A stretch of 11,146 bases of DNA. Origin: Oscillospiraceae bacterium. Its GTDB lineage: Bacteria > Bacillota > Clostridia > Oscillospirales > UBA929. Each line of letters begins with the position of its first letter. The first letter of the stretch is position 1. A model generated the notes under the pieces. The model did not search any database. It had not been told where the DNA came from and worked only from the letters and a program-made list of their open reading frames with translations. Location of the stretch: positions 1 to 11,146 of the forward strand of contig JAITQI010000148.1 of assembly GCA_031289065.1 (NCBI GenBank), read 5' to 3'. The translations under genes were made by a program, and so were the position numbers. Shown piece after piece: positions 1 through 7,087 of the stretch.

Positions 1-1412
1 TTGCCCCGGGCGTCCTCCGGCATCTTTTTGAGCTTGTTGTGCAGCCCCTCGCTGACCAGGTCGTGAAGGGACTTGCCGAAGATGTTTGACTGCCATATTT
101 TGTCAGGCTCGTCGTCGAATTCGGCCAGCAGATAATGAATAAGCTCCTCCGATTGTTTTTCGTTGCCCACAATGGGGGACACCTCGGTGGTGATGTCCGC
201 CCGGATCATATGGATACTCGGCGCGCTGGCCCGCAGGCGCACCCCGTACCGGCCGCCCTGCTTGACGATCTCCGGCTCCTCCAGCGTCAGCTCCTCGGCG
301 GCCGGCATGACGATCCCGTACCCATGTTCCCGCACGTCGAGCAACGCCGACTCCACCTTGTCGTACTCGCTTTTGACCCGCGCCAGCCCGGCCAGCAGCT
401 CCATGAGCTGCCCGTCGTCGGCGATGGAAAAGCCGGACTGCTCCCCCAGCGTGCGATAGAACAGCTCCCGGGGCAGGTCTACGGTGGCCGACGCCTCGCC
501 GGTGCCCAGGTCGATTTTGTCCACCCGGATGGCGCTGATGTGGGAGGCGGTGCGCAGGGCCTCGATGGCGTCGTCCAGGTCCCGGATGCGCTCCAGATGG
601 GCGGCGCTCTCCAGCAGGGCGGCGTACAGCTCGCTTTTGATGGCGTGGTCGTAGGGCAGCGTCTCCACCCAGGGCGGCAGGAACAGCCCTAACTGCCCCA
701 GGGGGAACTCGAACAGCAGGCCCTTGATGATCCGGGTGATGTCCTCCTCGTCCAGCTCCTGGCAGTTGGTGGCCAGACAGGCCACGCCGTGGCGGTTGGC
801 GATTTCGTCGCAAACCATCTGCGCCAGCGGCGACTCGGGGTAGGCCGAGTTGACCAGCACCAAAAACGGCTTGCCCAGCGCCTTGAGTTCCTGGATGACC
901 CGCTCCTCCGACTCCAGATATTCCTCCCGGGGCAGCTCGGTGACCGTGCCGTCGGTGGTGACCACCAGCCCGATGGTGGAATGCTCCGCGATGACCTTCC
1001 GGGTGCCGGTTTCGGCCGCCTCGCTCATGGGGACTTCGTAGTCGAACCACGGCGTGTTGACCATGCGGGGCCGCCCGTCCTCGAACTGCCCCACCGCTCC
1101 CGGCACCATGTACCCCACGCAGTCGATCAGCCGCACCTTCACATTGACCGCGCCGCCCAGGTTGAGGGCCACCGCCTCCTCCGGGATGAACTTGGGTTCG
1201 GCGGTCATGACGGTACGCCCCGACCCGGATTGAGGCATCTCGTCCCGGGCGCGCTCCCGGCGGCTGACGTTTTCGATATTGGGCAGCACCAGCGACTCCA
1301 TGAACTTTTTGATGAAGGTGGATTTTCCCGTGCGCACGGGACCCACGACGCCGATGTAAATATCCCCGCCGGTGCGCTGCGCGATGTCCTCGTAAATGCT
1401 GTGTTTTTCCAC
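1..1412 (-). CDS. spoIVA: Stage IV sporulation protein A (SpoIVA), spore-coat morphogenetic ATPase, C-terminus cut by window edge
   Basis: SpoIVA polymerises, using ATP, on the mother-cell face of the forespore membrane and forms the basement layer for coat assembly. The reading frame begins with a GTG at 1412, 6 bases after the AGGGGGAG-type site, and opens MEKHSIYEDIAQRTGGDIY, very close to the B. subtilis N-terminus. Visible motifs are the Walker A loop GPVRTGKST (residues 24-32, with K30), a Walker-B-like DCVGY near residue 97, and the family stretches NTPW and EHSTIG. Near the C-terminal end the SIHMI and EKQSEELI stretches and a closing MPEDAR are typical of the family. 470 codons lie in the window; B. 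subtilis SpoIVA is 492 residues, so about 22 residues lie beyond base 1. The second of the paired residues at 70-71 is alanine (VMTAEPK), where B. subtilis has TT. Identity is secure. Confidence 0.97.
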   Translation of the reverse strand, partial: MEKHSIYEDIAQRTGGDIYIGVVGPVRTGKSTFIKKFMESLVLPNIENVSRRERARDEMPQSGSGRTVMTAEPKFIPEEAVALNLGGAVNVKVRLIDCVGYMVPGAVGQFEDGRPRMVNTPWFDYEVPMSEAAETGTRKVIAEHSTIGLVVTTDGTVTELPREEYLESEERVIQELKALGKPFLVLVNSAYPESPLAQMVCDEIANRHGVACLATNCQELDEEDITRIIKGLLFEFPLGQLGLFLPPWVETLPYDHAIKSELYAALLESAAHLERIRDLDDAIEALRTASHISAIRVDKIDLGTGEASATVDLPRELFYRTLGEQSGFSIADDGQLMELLAGLARVKSEYDKVESALLDVREHGYGIVMPAAEELTLEEPEIVKQGGRYGVRLRASAPSIHMIRADITTEVSPIVGNEKQSEELIHYLLAEFDDEPDKIWQSNIFGKSLHDLVSEGLHNKLKKMPEDARG

Positions 1413-1435
1413 GCTGGACTCCCCCTTTGGCGATT

Positions 1436-1463
1436 GGTAAATGAATCTGTACTATGTATATGG
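1436..1463 (-). promoter_or_regulatory. Candidate sigma-E-type promoter of spoIVA
   Basis: On the minus strand a CCATATA box (1457-1463) resembles the sigma-E -35 element (kmATATT). It is followed after 13 bases by CATTTACC (1436-1443), which keeps the CAT start of the -10 element CATACAnT but matches the rest poorly. The leader to the GTG at 1412 would be about 15-20 bases and contains a strong ribosome site at 1419-1428. Known B. subtilis spoIVA is sigma-E dependent, which motivates the search. The match is imperfect, so this is tentative. Confidence 0.33.
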
Positions 1464-1488
1464 ACGCTGTCCACCTTTAGACCAAAAA

Positions 1489-1501
1489 TTTGTCCGACAA
1501 A
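1489..1501. repeat. 13-base palindrome between the terminator and spoIVA
   Basis: TTTGTC-C-GACAAA is a perfect 6+6 palindrome with a single central base, lying just downstream (minus-strand sense) of the 1503-1535 hairpin. A second short one, TGGAC-GCT-GTCCA, lies at 1461-1473 next to the candidate -35 of spoIVA. They could be operator half-sites or simply part of the terminator tail; the sequence does not decide. Confidence 0.4.
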
Positions 1502-1502
1502 A

Positions 1503-1535
1503 CCGCCGCCCTCCCACATAGCGGGAAGGCGGCGG
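1503..1535 (-). terminator. Hairpin terminator after the EAL-HDOD gene
   Basis: A 13-base stem (1503-1515 pairing with 1523-1535, one internal mismatch, very GC-rich) encloses a 7-base loop. Read on the minus strand it begins 38 bases after the stop codon of the EAL-HDOD gene and is followed by TTTTGTC and, further on, ATTTTT. The immediate T-run is short, so termination may be partial. On the plus strand the stem is not followed by T residues. It would separate the upstream operon from spoIVA. Confidence 0.7.
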
Positions 1536-1573
1536 CATAGATATATCGCGGTCCTGTGCGAAAAGCAAATCGC

Positions 1574-2779
1574 TCACATGGAAAAACTGCTGCTCCATAC
1601 CACGGCGTCCACGTACAGCTTGGAAAAAACCTCCTCGGACAGACCCAGAACGACGGCCTGTTTTTCGGCCTCCGACCAGGCGGCCCGTTCGTGGGCCTCC
1701 AGCAGGCGAAGCATATCCACCGCCGGGCCGGGCGCGCCGAGCAACACCGCCGAAACCTCGTCGGCAATGGAGGTCTGGCTCAGGGCGTCGGCCATGGGCA
1801 AGTCCAAAAGCACGTCGATCAGGGAAAAGAGCCCCGTCATAAACAGATGCCCCGCGTCCTTCATCCCCAGGTATTTGCACCCATACAGCTCCATGACCCG
1901 GCCTCGGATCATGGAAACCCGCACCAGCTCGTCGGTCTTCCCGGCGCAAATGCCCATCATGGCCAGCATACAGATCCACTTGCGGATTTCGGCCAGCCCC
2001 AGAATGGCCAGCGCGTTCTGGATGTCGGACACCTGATACTGCATCCCGAAATAGACCGAGTTGACCAGCCGCAGCAGCCGGTAGGAGAGCACCACGTCCC
2101 GGCGGATGAGCTTAGACAGGCTGATAAAGTCAACCTCTTCCTGGTTGACCAGCCGCACCAGCTGCAAATAGTGAGCCGCCATGGGATCGACCTTTTTTTG
2201 GGCCAGGATGGTGGGTTTGCTGAAGAAATACCCCTGAAACAGCGAAAATCCCAGCGCCCGCGCCCGTTCAAAGGCCTCCTCCGTCTCCACCTTTTCGGCC
2301 AGCAGACGGGCGTTCCCGTTCCGGGCGCGGCGGGCGTTTTCCTCCACGTCGGGCAACAACCAGTCCACCTTTACGATGTCTGCAAGCCCCAGCAGGCGGC
2401 GGTTTTCCTCGGCGTACACAAAGTCGTCCAGCGCCAGCAGATACCCGTCGTGCTTGAGCTGCTGGCAGGCCTCTATAATTTTCGGGCTCTCCCGCACCGT
2501 CTCCAAAATCTCCACCACCAAGTAGCGGTTGGAAAACAGCGTCGCCACCTTCTCCCGCAGCAGGTTCTCGGTGAAGTTGACAAAGGCACGCTTGCCCCCG
2601 GTCAATTTTTCCACGCCGATGTTGTGAAACCCGGTCACCATCAGCTCTGACGTGGCTCTGTCCGGGTCGGTCAGCGCCCCCGCGCTGTTGTGTTCCCCGT
2701 CGGAGCGGTACAACAGCTCATACCCGTATACATTCATATTCCGATCAAAGATCGGCTGCCGCGCAAGAAACTGATTCAC
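1574..2779 (-). CDS. EAL-HDOD two-domain signalling protein (YuxH-like)
   Basis: A 401-residue soluble protein with an N-terminal EAL domain (about 1-190) and a C-terminal HDOD domain (about 195-380), close to B. subtilis YuxH in length. EAL domains bind or cleave cyclic di-GMP; HDOD is an HD-related fold without the metal ligands, used in signalling. Core EAL positions are present: ELL (21-23), N68 in FVNF, E90 and E93 in EILE, D118-D119, K137 in KVD, E162 in AEKVE and Q182 in QGYFF. The loop that normally reads DDFGTG is DDFVYA, so dimer-coupled hydrolysis may be lost and the domain may act as a sensor. I chose the GTG at 2779 because family members begin a few residues before ARQPIFD and AAAGGA lies about 11 bases upstream; an ATG at 2791 and an in-frame start at 2848 are alternatives. 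No membrane segment is seen. It follows purB by 79 bases and is followed by a terminator, then spoIVA. Confidence 0.9.
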   Translation of the reverse strand: MNQFLARQPIFDRNMNVYGYELLYRSDGEHNSAGALTDPDRATSELMVTGFHNIGVEKLTGGKRAFVNFTENLLREKVATLFSNRYLVVEILETVRESPKIIEACQQLKHDGYLLALDDFVYAEENRRLLGLADIVKVDWLLPDVEENARRARNGNARLLAEKVETEEAFERARALGFSLFQGYFFSKPTILAQKKVDPMAAHYLQLVRLVNQEEVDFISLSKLIRRDVVLSYRLLRLVNSVYFGMQYQVSDIQNALAILGLAEIRKWICMLAMMGICAGKTDELVRVSMIRGRVMELYGCKYLGMKDAGHLFMTGLFSLIDVLLDLPMADALSQTSIADEVSAVLLGAPGPAVDMLRLLEAHERAAWSEAEKQAVVLGLSEEVFSKLYVDAVVWSSSFSM

Positions 2780-2858
2780 CGCCCAAAACATCCTTTCAGC
2801 CCAATAGTATTCTGACCATATATCGAAAGGGGGGCGGCAAATCTTCAATGGCGGCGCG

Positions 2859-4286
2859 TCAAACCTTTAATTCTTCTCCCGCGCCGTCCGCCGGATATTG
2901 GGCCAGCAGGGGGTTTACGATTTCTTCCAAATATTCGGTCACCTGTTCCGGGGCGCGGCCGACGAAGCGTTCCGGTTGGAGCGTTTCCTCGATGTCCCGC
3001 TCGGTCAGCCCGAAGGCCGGGTCGCCCGCGATGCGGGACACCAGATCGTTGGGTAAACCCTTCTCCTTGACCGTCCGCCCCGCTTCCAGCGAATGCGCCC
3101 GAATGCGCTCGTGGAGTTCCTGCCGGTCGCCGCCCCGCCGAACGGCGTTCATCAGGATGTTTTCGGTGGCCATGAAGGGCAACTCTTCCCGGATGTGCTT
3201 GTCGATGACCGACGGATACACCGTCATGCCCCGGGCCACATTGCGGTAGATATCCAGAATCGCGTCGGCCGCCAAAAACGCCTCGGGCACCGACAGCCGC
3301 TTGTTGGCCGAATCGTCCAGTGTGCGCTCGAACCACTGCCCCGCCGCCGTAAACGCCGGGTTCAGCGCGTCGGCCATCACATACCGCGCCAGCGCGCAAA
3401 TGCGTTCGCTGCGCATTGGGTTGCGCTTGTAGGGCATGGCCGACGACCCCACCTGCCCGCCCTCGAAGGGCTCCTCGATTTCCTTGAGGTGGGACAGCAG
3501 CCGCAGATCGGTGGCGAACTTGGACGCGCTCTGCGCGATTCCCGACAGCGTGGCAAGCACCCCGGCGTCCAGCTTGCGGGAGTAAGTCTGCCCCGACACC
3601 GGAACCACCCCGTCAAACCCCAGCTCGGCGGCGATCAGCTCCTCCAGCCGCCGCGCCTTGCCGTGATCCCCGTCGAACAGGGCCAAAAAGCTGGCCTGCG
3701 TCCCGGTCGTCCCCTTGGAGCCAAGCAGCTTCAGGGTCGTCAGCCGGTATTCCAGCTCGTCCAAATCCATGAGCAGCTCTTGCAGCCACAGGGTGGCCCG
3801 CTTGCCCACCGTGGTCAGCTGCGCCGGTTGGAAATGGGTAAAGCCCAGCGTGGGCATGTCCTTATATATAGCGGCGAACCCAACCAGCGCCCGCGCGGCG
3901 CTCACCAGCTTGCCCCGCAGGAGCAGTAGCCCGTCCCGCAGGAGCAAAATGTCGGTGTTGTCCCCCACGTAGCAGCTGGTCGCGCCCAGATGGATGATCG
4001 GCATAGCCGCCGGGCACTGCTCGCCCCAGGCGTGGATGTGCGCCATCACGTCGTGCCGCAGGCGCTTCTCCCAATAGGCCGCCCGCTCGTAATCGACGTC
4101 GGTTTGATGGGCCTCCATCTCGGCGATCTGCGCCTCGGAAATCGGCAGCCCCAGCGCCCGTTCGGCCCGCGCCAGCGCCAGCCACAGCCGCCGCCACGTC
4201 TGAAACTTCCTGTCCGGCGAAAACAGCGCCAGCATGTCCCGGCTGGCATACCGGCTGATCAGCGGGTTTTCATAGATGTCCTTCAA
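2859..4286 (-). CDS. purB: Adenylosuccinate lyase (PurB)
   Basis: Cleaves SAICAR to AICAR and adenylosuccinate to AMP, releasing fumarate each time: two steps of cytoplasmic purine synthesis. The 475-residue product carries the fumarase/aspartase-superfamily signature SSAMPYKRNP (about 281-290, containing the catalytic serine loop), the general-acid histidine in FTHFQPAQ (H151), and the TSCYVGDNTD loop. The length and the ENPLISRYAS N-terminus match the longer, eukaryote-like PurB type common in Clostridia. I place the start at the TTG at 4286: it gives MKDIYENPL, as in relatives, and has GGGAGGG (4293-4299) exactly 6 bases upstream. The ATG at 4301 would put that ribosome site inside the coding region. 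The gene follows the aminotransferase by 61 bases with no terminator between, suggesting co-transcription. Confidence 0.96.
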   Translation of the reverse strand: MKDIYENPLISRYASRDMLALFSPDRKFQTWRRLWLALARAERALGLPISEAQIAEMEAHQTDVDYERAAYWEKRLRHDVMAHIHAWGEQCPAAMPIIHLGATSCYVGDNTDILLLRDGLLLLRGKLVSAARALVGFAAIYKDMPTLGFTHFQPAQLTTVGKRATLWLQELLMDLDELEYRLTTLKLLGSKGTTGTQASFLALFDGDHGKARRLEELIAAELGFDGVVPVSGQTYSRKLDAGVLATLSGIAQSASKFATDLRLLSHLKEIEEPFEGGQVGSSAMPYKRNPMRSERICALARYVMADALNPAFTAAGQWFERTLDDSANKRLSVPEAFLAADAILDIYRNVARGMTVYPSVIDKHIREELPFMATENILMNAVRRGGDRQELHERIRAHSLEAGRTVKEKGLPNDLVSRIAGDPAFGLTERDIEETLQPERFVGRAPEQVTEYLEEIVNPLLAQYPADGAGEELKV

Positions 4287-4292
4287 CGCGCA

Positions 4293-4299
4293 CCCTCCC
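4293..4299 (-). promoter_or_regulatory. Ribosome binding site deciding the TTG start of purB
   Basis: GGGAGGG on the minus strand, 6 bases before the TTG at 4286. It overlaps the in-frame ATG at 4299-4301, making that upstream ATG an unlikely start. Confidence 0.65.
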
Positions 4300-4347
4300 A
4301 TTCCCCCACAAGGGCTCTAAACCTCAAAACCTCTTATCTCTACCCGC

Positions 4348-5586
4348 CTAAACCTCCGCCGCCGCGAGCTTGGCGCACACGCACAAAAGCCCCATCGCCG
4401 TTTTGAGTTCTTCCACCGGCGGAAAGGTCGGCGCGATGCGGATGTTTTTGTCCTCCGGGTCGCGCCCGTCGGGCCAGGTCGCCCCCGCGCCGGTCATCAG
4501 GACGCCCGCCCGCTTCATGAGCTCCACCGTCCGTTTGGCCGTACCGGGCACAACGTCCAGGCTGATAAAGTACCCTCCCCGCGGGGCCGTCCAGGACGCC
4601 AGCCCCGAAAGCTCACGGGTCAAAATCTCGTCCACCGCCTCGAACTTGGGCCGCAGCAGGGCGGCGTGGCGGCGCATGTGGGCCTTCACCCCGTCCAAAT
4701 CCTTCAAAAAGCGCACATGCCGTAGCTGATTGAGCTTGTCATAACAGATGGTCTGGAAAAACAGCGACGCCCGGATGGCCGCCAGCGTCTCCGGCCCGGC
4801 CGATACGGCGGAGATGCCGCCCCCCGGGAAGGTGATCTTAGCGGTGGAGGCAAACTGAATGACAAGCTCCGGATGCCCCGCTGCCCGGGCCGCCCGGGCG
4901 ACGCTCAGCAGCTTCACCTCGTCATACAGGTCGTGGACGGCGTAGGCGTTGTCCCAGAAGACCCGGAAGTCGGGCGCGGCGGGGGTCAGCCCGGCGACGC
5001 GGCGCACCGTCTCGTCCGAATACACCGTCCCCGTGGGATTTGAATACTTGGGCACGCACCACATGCCCTTCACCGCCGGATCCCTGACCAGCGCCGCCAC
5101 GGCGTCCATATCCGGCCCGTCGGCCCTCATGGGCACCGGCAGCATTTCCAGGCCGAAGTACCGGCAGAGGGCAAAATGGCGGTCGTACCCCGGCGCGGGG
5201 CAGATGAACTTGACCGTCCCCTGCCGCCCCCATGGCTCGCTGCCCTGTGTCACCCCGTGGCTCATGGCCCGGGCCATCATGTCGTACATCAAATTCAGGC
5301 TGGAGACACCGCCCAGAATCACCTCGTCCGGCGTCACGTCCAATATGTCCCCCATAAGTTTGCGGGCCTCGGGCAGCCCTTCCAGCTGCCCGTAGCTCCG
5401 GGCGTCAAGCCCGTCGGTCACGCAGGCCGCCGAATCCTTTACCGCCGCCAGCAACCCCTCGGACAGCGCCAACTGATCGACCCCCGGCACCCCTCGGGAC
5501 ATGTTGAGCGTCAGCCCCCGGCCGCAAGCCTCCTCATAGACCCTCCGCAGCCCCGTCAGCTGCGCCTCGTCCATCCCCTCGAACAT
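4348..5586 (-). CDS. PLP-dependent aspartate aminotransferase, class I fold, type Ic-like
   Basis: A 412-residue fold-type I aminotransferase, probably interconverting aspartate and 2-oxoglutarate with oxaloacetate and glutamate. The PLP residues are all in place: N183 in YSNPTG, D212 and Y215 in WDNAY, Schiff-base K250 in STAKITFPGGG, and the carboxylate-binding R383 in NIRIAP. The N-terminal LNMSRGVPGVDQL and the YGQLEGLPEAR stretch are typical of the group of bacterial aspartate aminotransferases called type Ic (as in Corynebacterium AspT; the family PF12897 by recollection), rather than of AspC or of MocR regulators; there is no DNA-binding domain. Substrate is therefore a family inference. 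The ATG at 5586 has GAGGG 8 bases upstream; an in-frame GTG at 5604 has no ribosome site. It starts 42 bases after the hydrolase stop, and purB follows. Confidence 0.86.
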   Translation of the reverse strand: MFEGMDEAQLTGLRRVYEEACGRGLTLNMSRGVPGVDQLALSEGLLAAVKDSAACVTDGLDARSYGQLEGLPEARKLMGDILDVTPDEVILGGVSSLNLMYDMMARAMSHGVTQGSEPWGRQGTVKFICPAPGYDRHFALCRYFGLEMLPVPMRADGPDMDAVAALVRDPAVKGMWCVPKYSNPTGTVYSDETVRRVAGLTPAAPDFRVFWDNAYAVHDLYDEVKLLSVARAARAAGHPELVIQFASTAKITFPGGGISAVSAGPETLAAIRASLFFQTICYDKLNQLRHVRFLKDLDGVKAHMRRHAALLRPKFEAVDEILTRELSGLASWTAPRGGYFISLDVVPGTAKRTVELMKRAGVLMTGAGATWPDGRDPEDKNIRIAPTFPPVEELKTAMGLLCVCAKLAAAEV

Positions 5587-5628
5587 AACCTTTTCCCTCT
5601 TCACACATAAAAATCGTCTGTCTTTTAT

Positions 5629-6456
5629 TTATCTGTCCTTTGCCATCTGAAGGGCCAGCCAGGACACCGCCATGGGAAACCACGCCGCCGCCCGGGCATC
5701 GATCATGGCGGGCCGCCCCGCCGTCTGAGGCACCGCCAGGGACATGCCGTGCTCCCCCTCGGCGAACAGGTGGAATTCCGCCGACACCCCCGCCGCCATC
5801 AGCGCCCGCACAAAGGCGAACGAGTCCCCGGGGCGGACCGCCGCGTCGGTGGCCGTCGTCCAAACATAGCAGGGCGGCGTATCGCCGTCCACCTTGCGGT
5901 CGGTGCTGTAGGCGGCCGCTTCCGCCGGGGTGTAGTCCGTCCGCCCCATCATGGTGTCGTCCATGCCCTTGATCAGGCTGGGGAAGATGATGCAGGGATA
6001 ACACAAAATCCCCGCGTCGGGGCGAATCTGGACGGCGGTCAGGCCGGGCAACAGCGCCAGCATGTCCGCGTCCTTCCAGGCCGTCAGCGTCATGGAGGCC
6101 AGGTGCCCCCCCGCCGAAAAGCCTAAAACCGCGATTTTGTTCGGATCGACAAACCATTCGTCGGCCTTTGCCCGGATCAGCGCGATGGCCCGGAAGGCCT
6201 CCAGCACAGGCTGGGGCAGCGCTCCCCTCGCCCCGCAGGAATAGCGCAGCACAAAGGCGTGGTAGCCCTGGGCGGCAAACGCCAGCGCCACAAACTCCGC
6301 CTCCCGGTCGGCCGTGCGCAAATAGGCCCCCCCGGGGCAGATCAGCACCGCCGGACGCCGCTTGCCGGTGTCGTACTCCGGGGAGTCGTACAGCCGGTAG
6401 GTGGTCAGCACCACCTCGGGCCGCGCCGGGTCGAGGACGATGTTCTCACAGATCAT
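5629..6456 (-). CDS. Alpha/beta hydrolase, esterase/lipase-like (acetyl-esterase family)
   Basis: A 275-residue cytoplasmic hydrolase with no signal peptide. The catalytic triad can be read directly: nucleophile S114 in GFSAGGH, D204 in TTATDAAV, and H236 in EGEHGMS. The oxyanion-hole motif is PGGAY (41-45), the PGGGY/HGGG variant seen in COG0657-type acetyl-xylan or carbohydrate esterases and the BD-FAE group. Substrate cannot be told from sequence; a small acyl ester is the family expectation. The start is the ATG at 6456, giving MICENIVL, with GAGGGG 9 bases upstream. A longer in-frame opening to 6642 is not supported: it runs through the S-component gene. Its first 11 bases (ATGATCTGTGA) overlap the end of the transporter gene, implying translational coupling. 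Confidence 0.88.
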   Translation of the reverse strand: MICENIVLDPARPEVVLTTYRLYDSPEYDTGKRRPAVLICPGGAYLRTADREAEFVALAFAAQGYHAFVLRYSCGARGALPQPVLEAFRAIALIRAKADEWFVDPNKIAVLGFSAGGHLASMTLTAWKDADMLALLPGLTAVQIRPDAGILCYPCIIFPSLIKGMDDTMMGRTDYTPAEAAAYSTDRKVDGDTPPCYVWTTATDAAVRPGDSFAFVRALMAAGVSAEFHLFAEGEHGMSLAVPQTAGRPAMIDARAAAWFPMAVSWLALQMAKDR

Positions 6457-7087
6457 TCTGCTTGGCCCCTCTTTTCCCCAGCGCCCGCCGCACCGCGAGA
6501 CAGACCGGGGCCGTAACGATGAGCGCCACCCCGACCTCCAGCACCGCGTTCCAACCCGCCGCCGCCACGGAAAAGGCAAAGAACCCCTGCCCCACCGGGT
6601 CCAGCAGACTGTGAAACGCCAAATAGGCGATGCCCAGCACAAACACCGTGTTGGTCAGCGTCCCGATCAGCGCGGCGGCGCTCATGGCGCTGGGCGCGTT
6701 GATCCGCCGCGCAAGCCCCCGGGCGATCAGCCCCGCGAACACGCCGATGAAAATGCGGGGTACAAAGCATATGACGACGCTCCATACGCTGTGGGGCACA
6801 TCCGGCAGCGCGTGAAACGGCGTAAACAGAAAGGCGCTGGGATTGCCGGGCATCTGCAACGTCCACACCAGAAAGGAAAACAGCCCGAAGGAGAACCCCA
6901 TGACCGCGCCCACGCCCGGCCCCAGCAAAACCGCCGCGATGATCACCGGCAGATGGCTCAGCGTGGCCACCAGCGGGCCGATGGGCAGCGACCCCAGCGG
7001 GGTGAAACAGACGATGAGCTCAATCGCCAAAAGCAGCGCGAATTGTACCAATTTTAGGACCTGTTCATGCCCGTTCCGTTGTTTCAT
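6446..7087 (-). CDS. ECF-transporter S component (substrate-binding membrane subunit), substrate unknown
   Basis: A 213-residue integral membrane protein with about six hydrophobic segments (roughly 11-29, 36-55, 57-77, 102-125, 137-157 and 170-196). The pattern GPLVATLSHLPVI in the second segment, the LLGPGVGAVMGFSFGL stretch, and the closing NAVLEVGVALIVTAPV resemble the PF12822-type S components of energy-coupling-factor vitamin transporters. Such subunits bind a vitamin or cofactor precursor and share a common EcfA/EcfA'/EcfT module encoded elsewhere (group II); no ATPase or T component is in the window. It is not a CbiM/NikM-type nickel-cobalt component, having no N-terminal metal-binding MHI motif. 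The start is the ATG at 7087 with AGGGGG 6 bases upstream, overlapping the last 23 bases of larC; the hydrolase overlaps its 3' end. Ligand is unknown. Confidence 0.86.
   Translation of the reverse strand: MKQRNGHEQVLKLVQFALLLAIELIVCFTPLGSLPIGPLVATLSHLPVIIAAVLLGPGVGAVMGFSFGLFSFLVWTLQMPGNPSAFLFTPFHALPDVPHSVWSVVICFVPRIFIGVFAGLIARGLARRINAPSAMSAAALIGTLTNTVFVLGIAYLAFHSLLDPVGQGFFAFSVAAAGWNAVLEVGVALIVTAPVCLAVRRALGKRGAKQNDL

Noticed and set aside
103..1050. A 315-codon minus-strand frame inside spoIVA
   Set aside because: It is in a different frame from SpoIVA and reads as Arg/Gly/His-rich low-complexity sequence; SpoIVA motifs are continuous in the other frame.
789..2036. A 415-codon open frame on the plus strand
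   Set aside because: It runs across spoIVA, the intergenic hairpin and the EAL-HDOD gene in antisense, changes composition midway, and shows no ribosome site or domain.
2780..2858. A promoter for the EAL-HDOD gene around a TACTAT box
   Set aside because: No -35 element sits at suitable spacing (the nearest TTGCCG or TTTCGA give wrong spacers), so a promoter cannot be supported.
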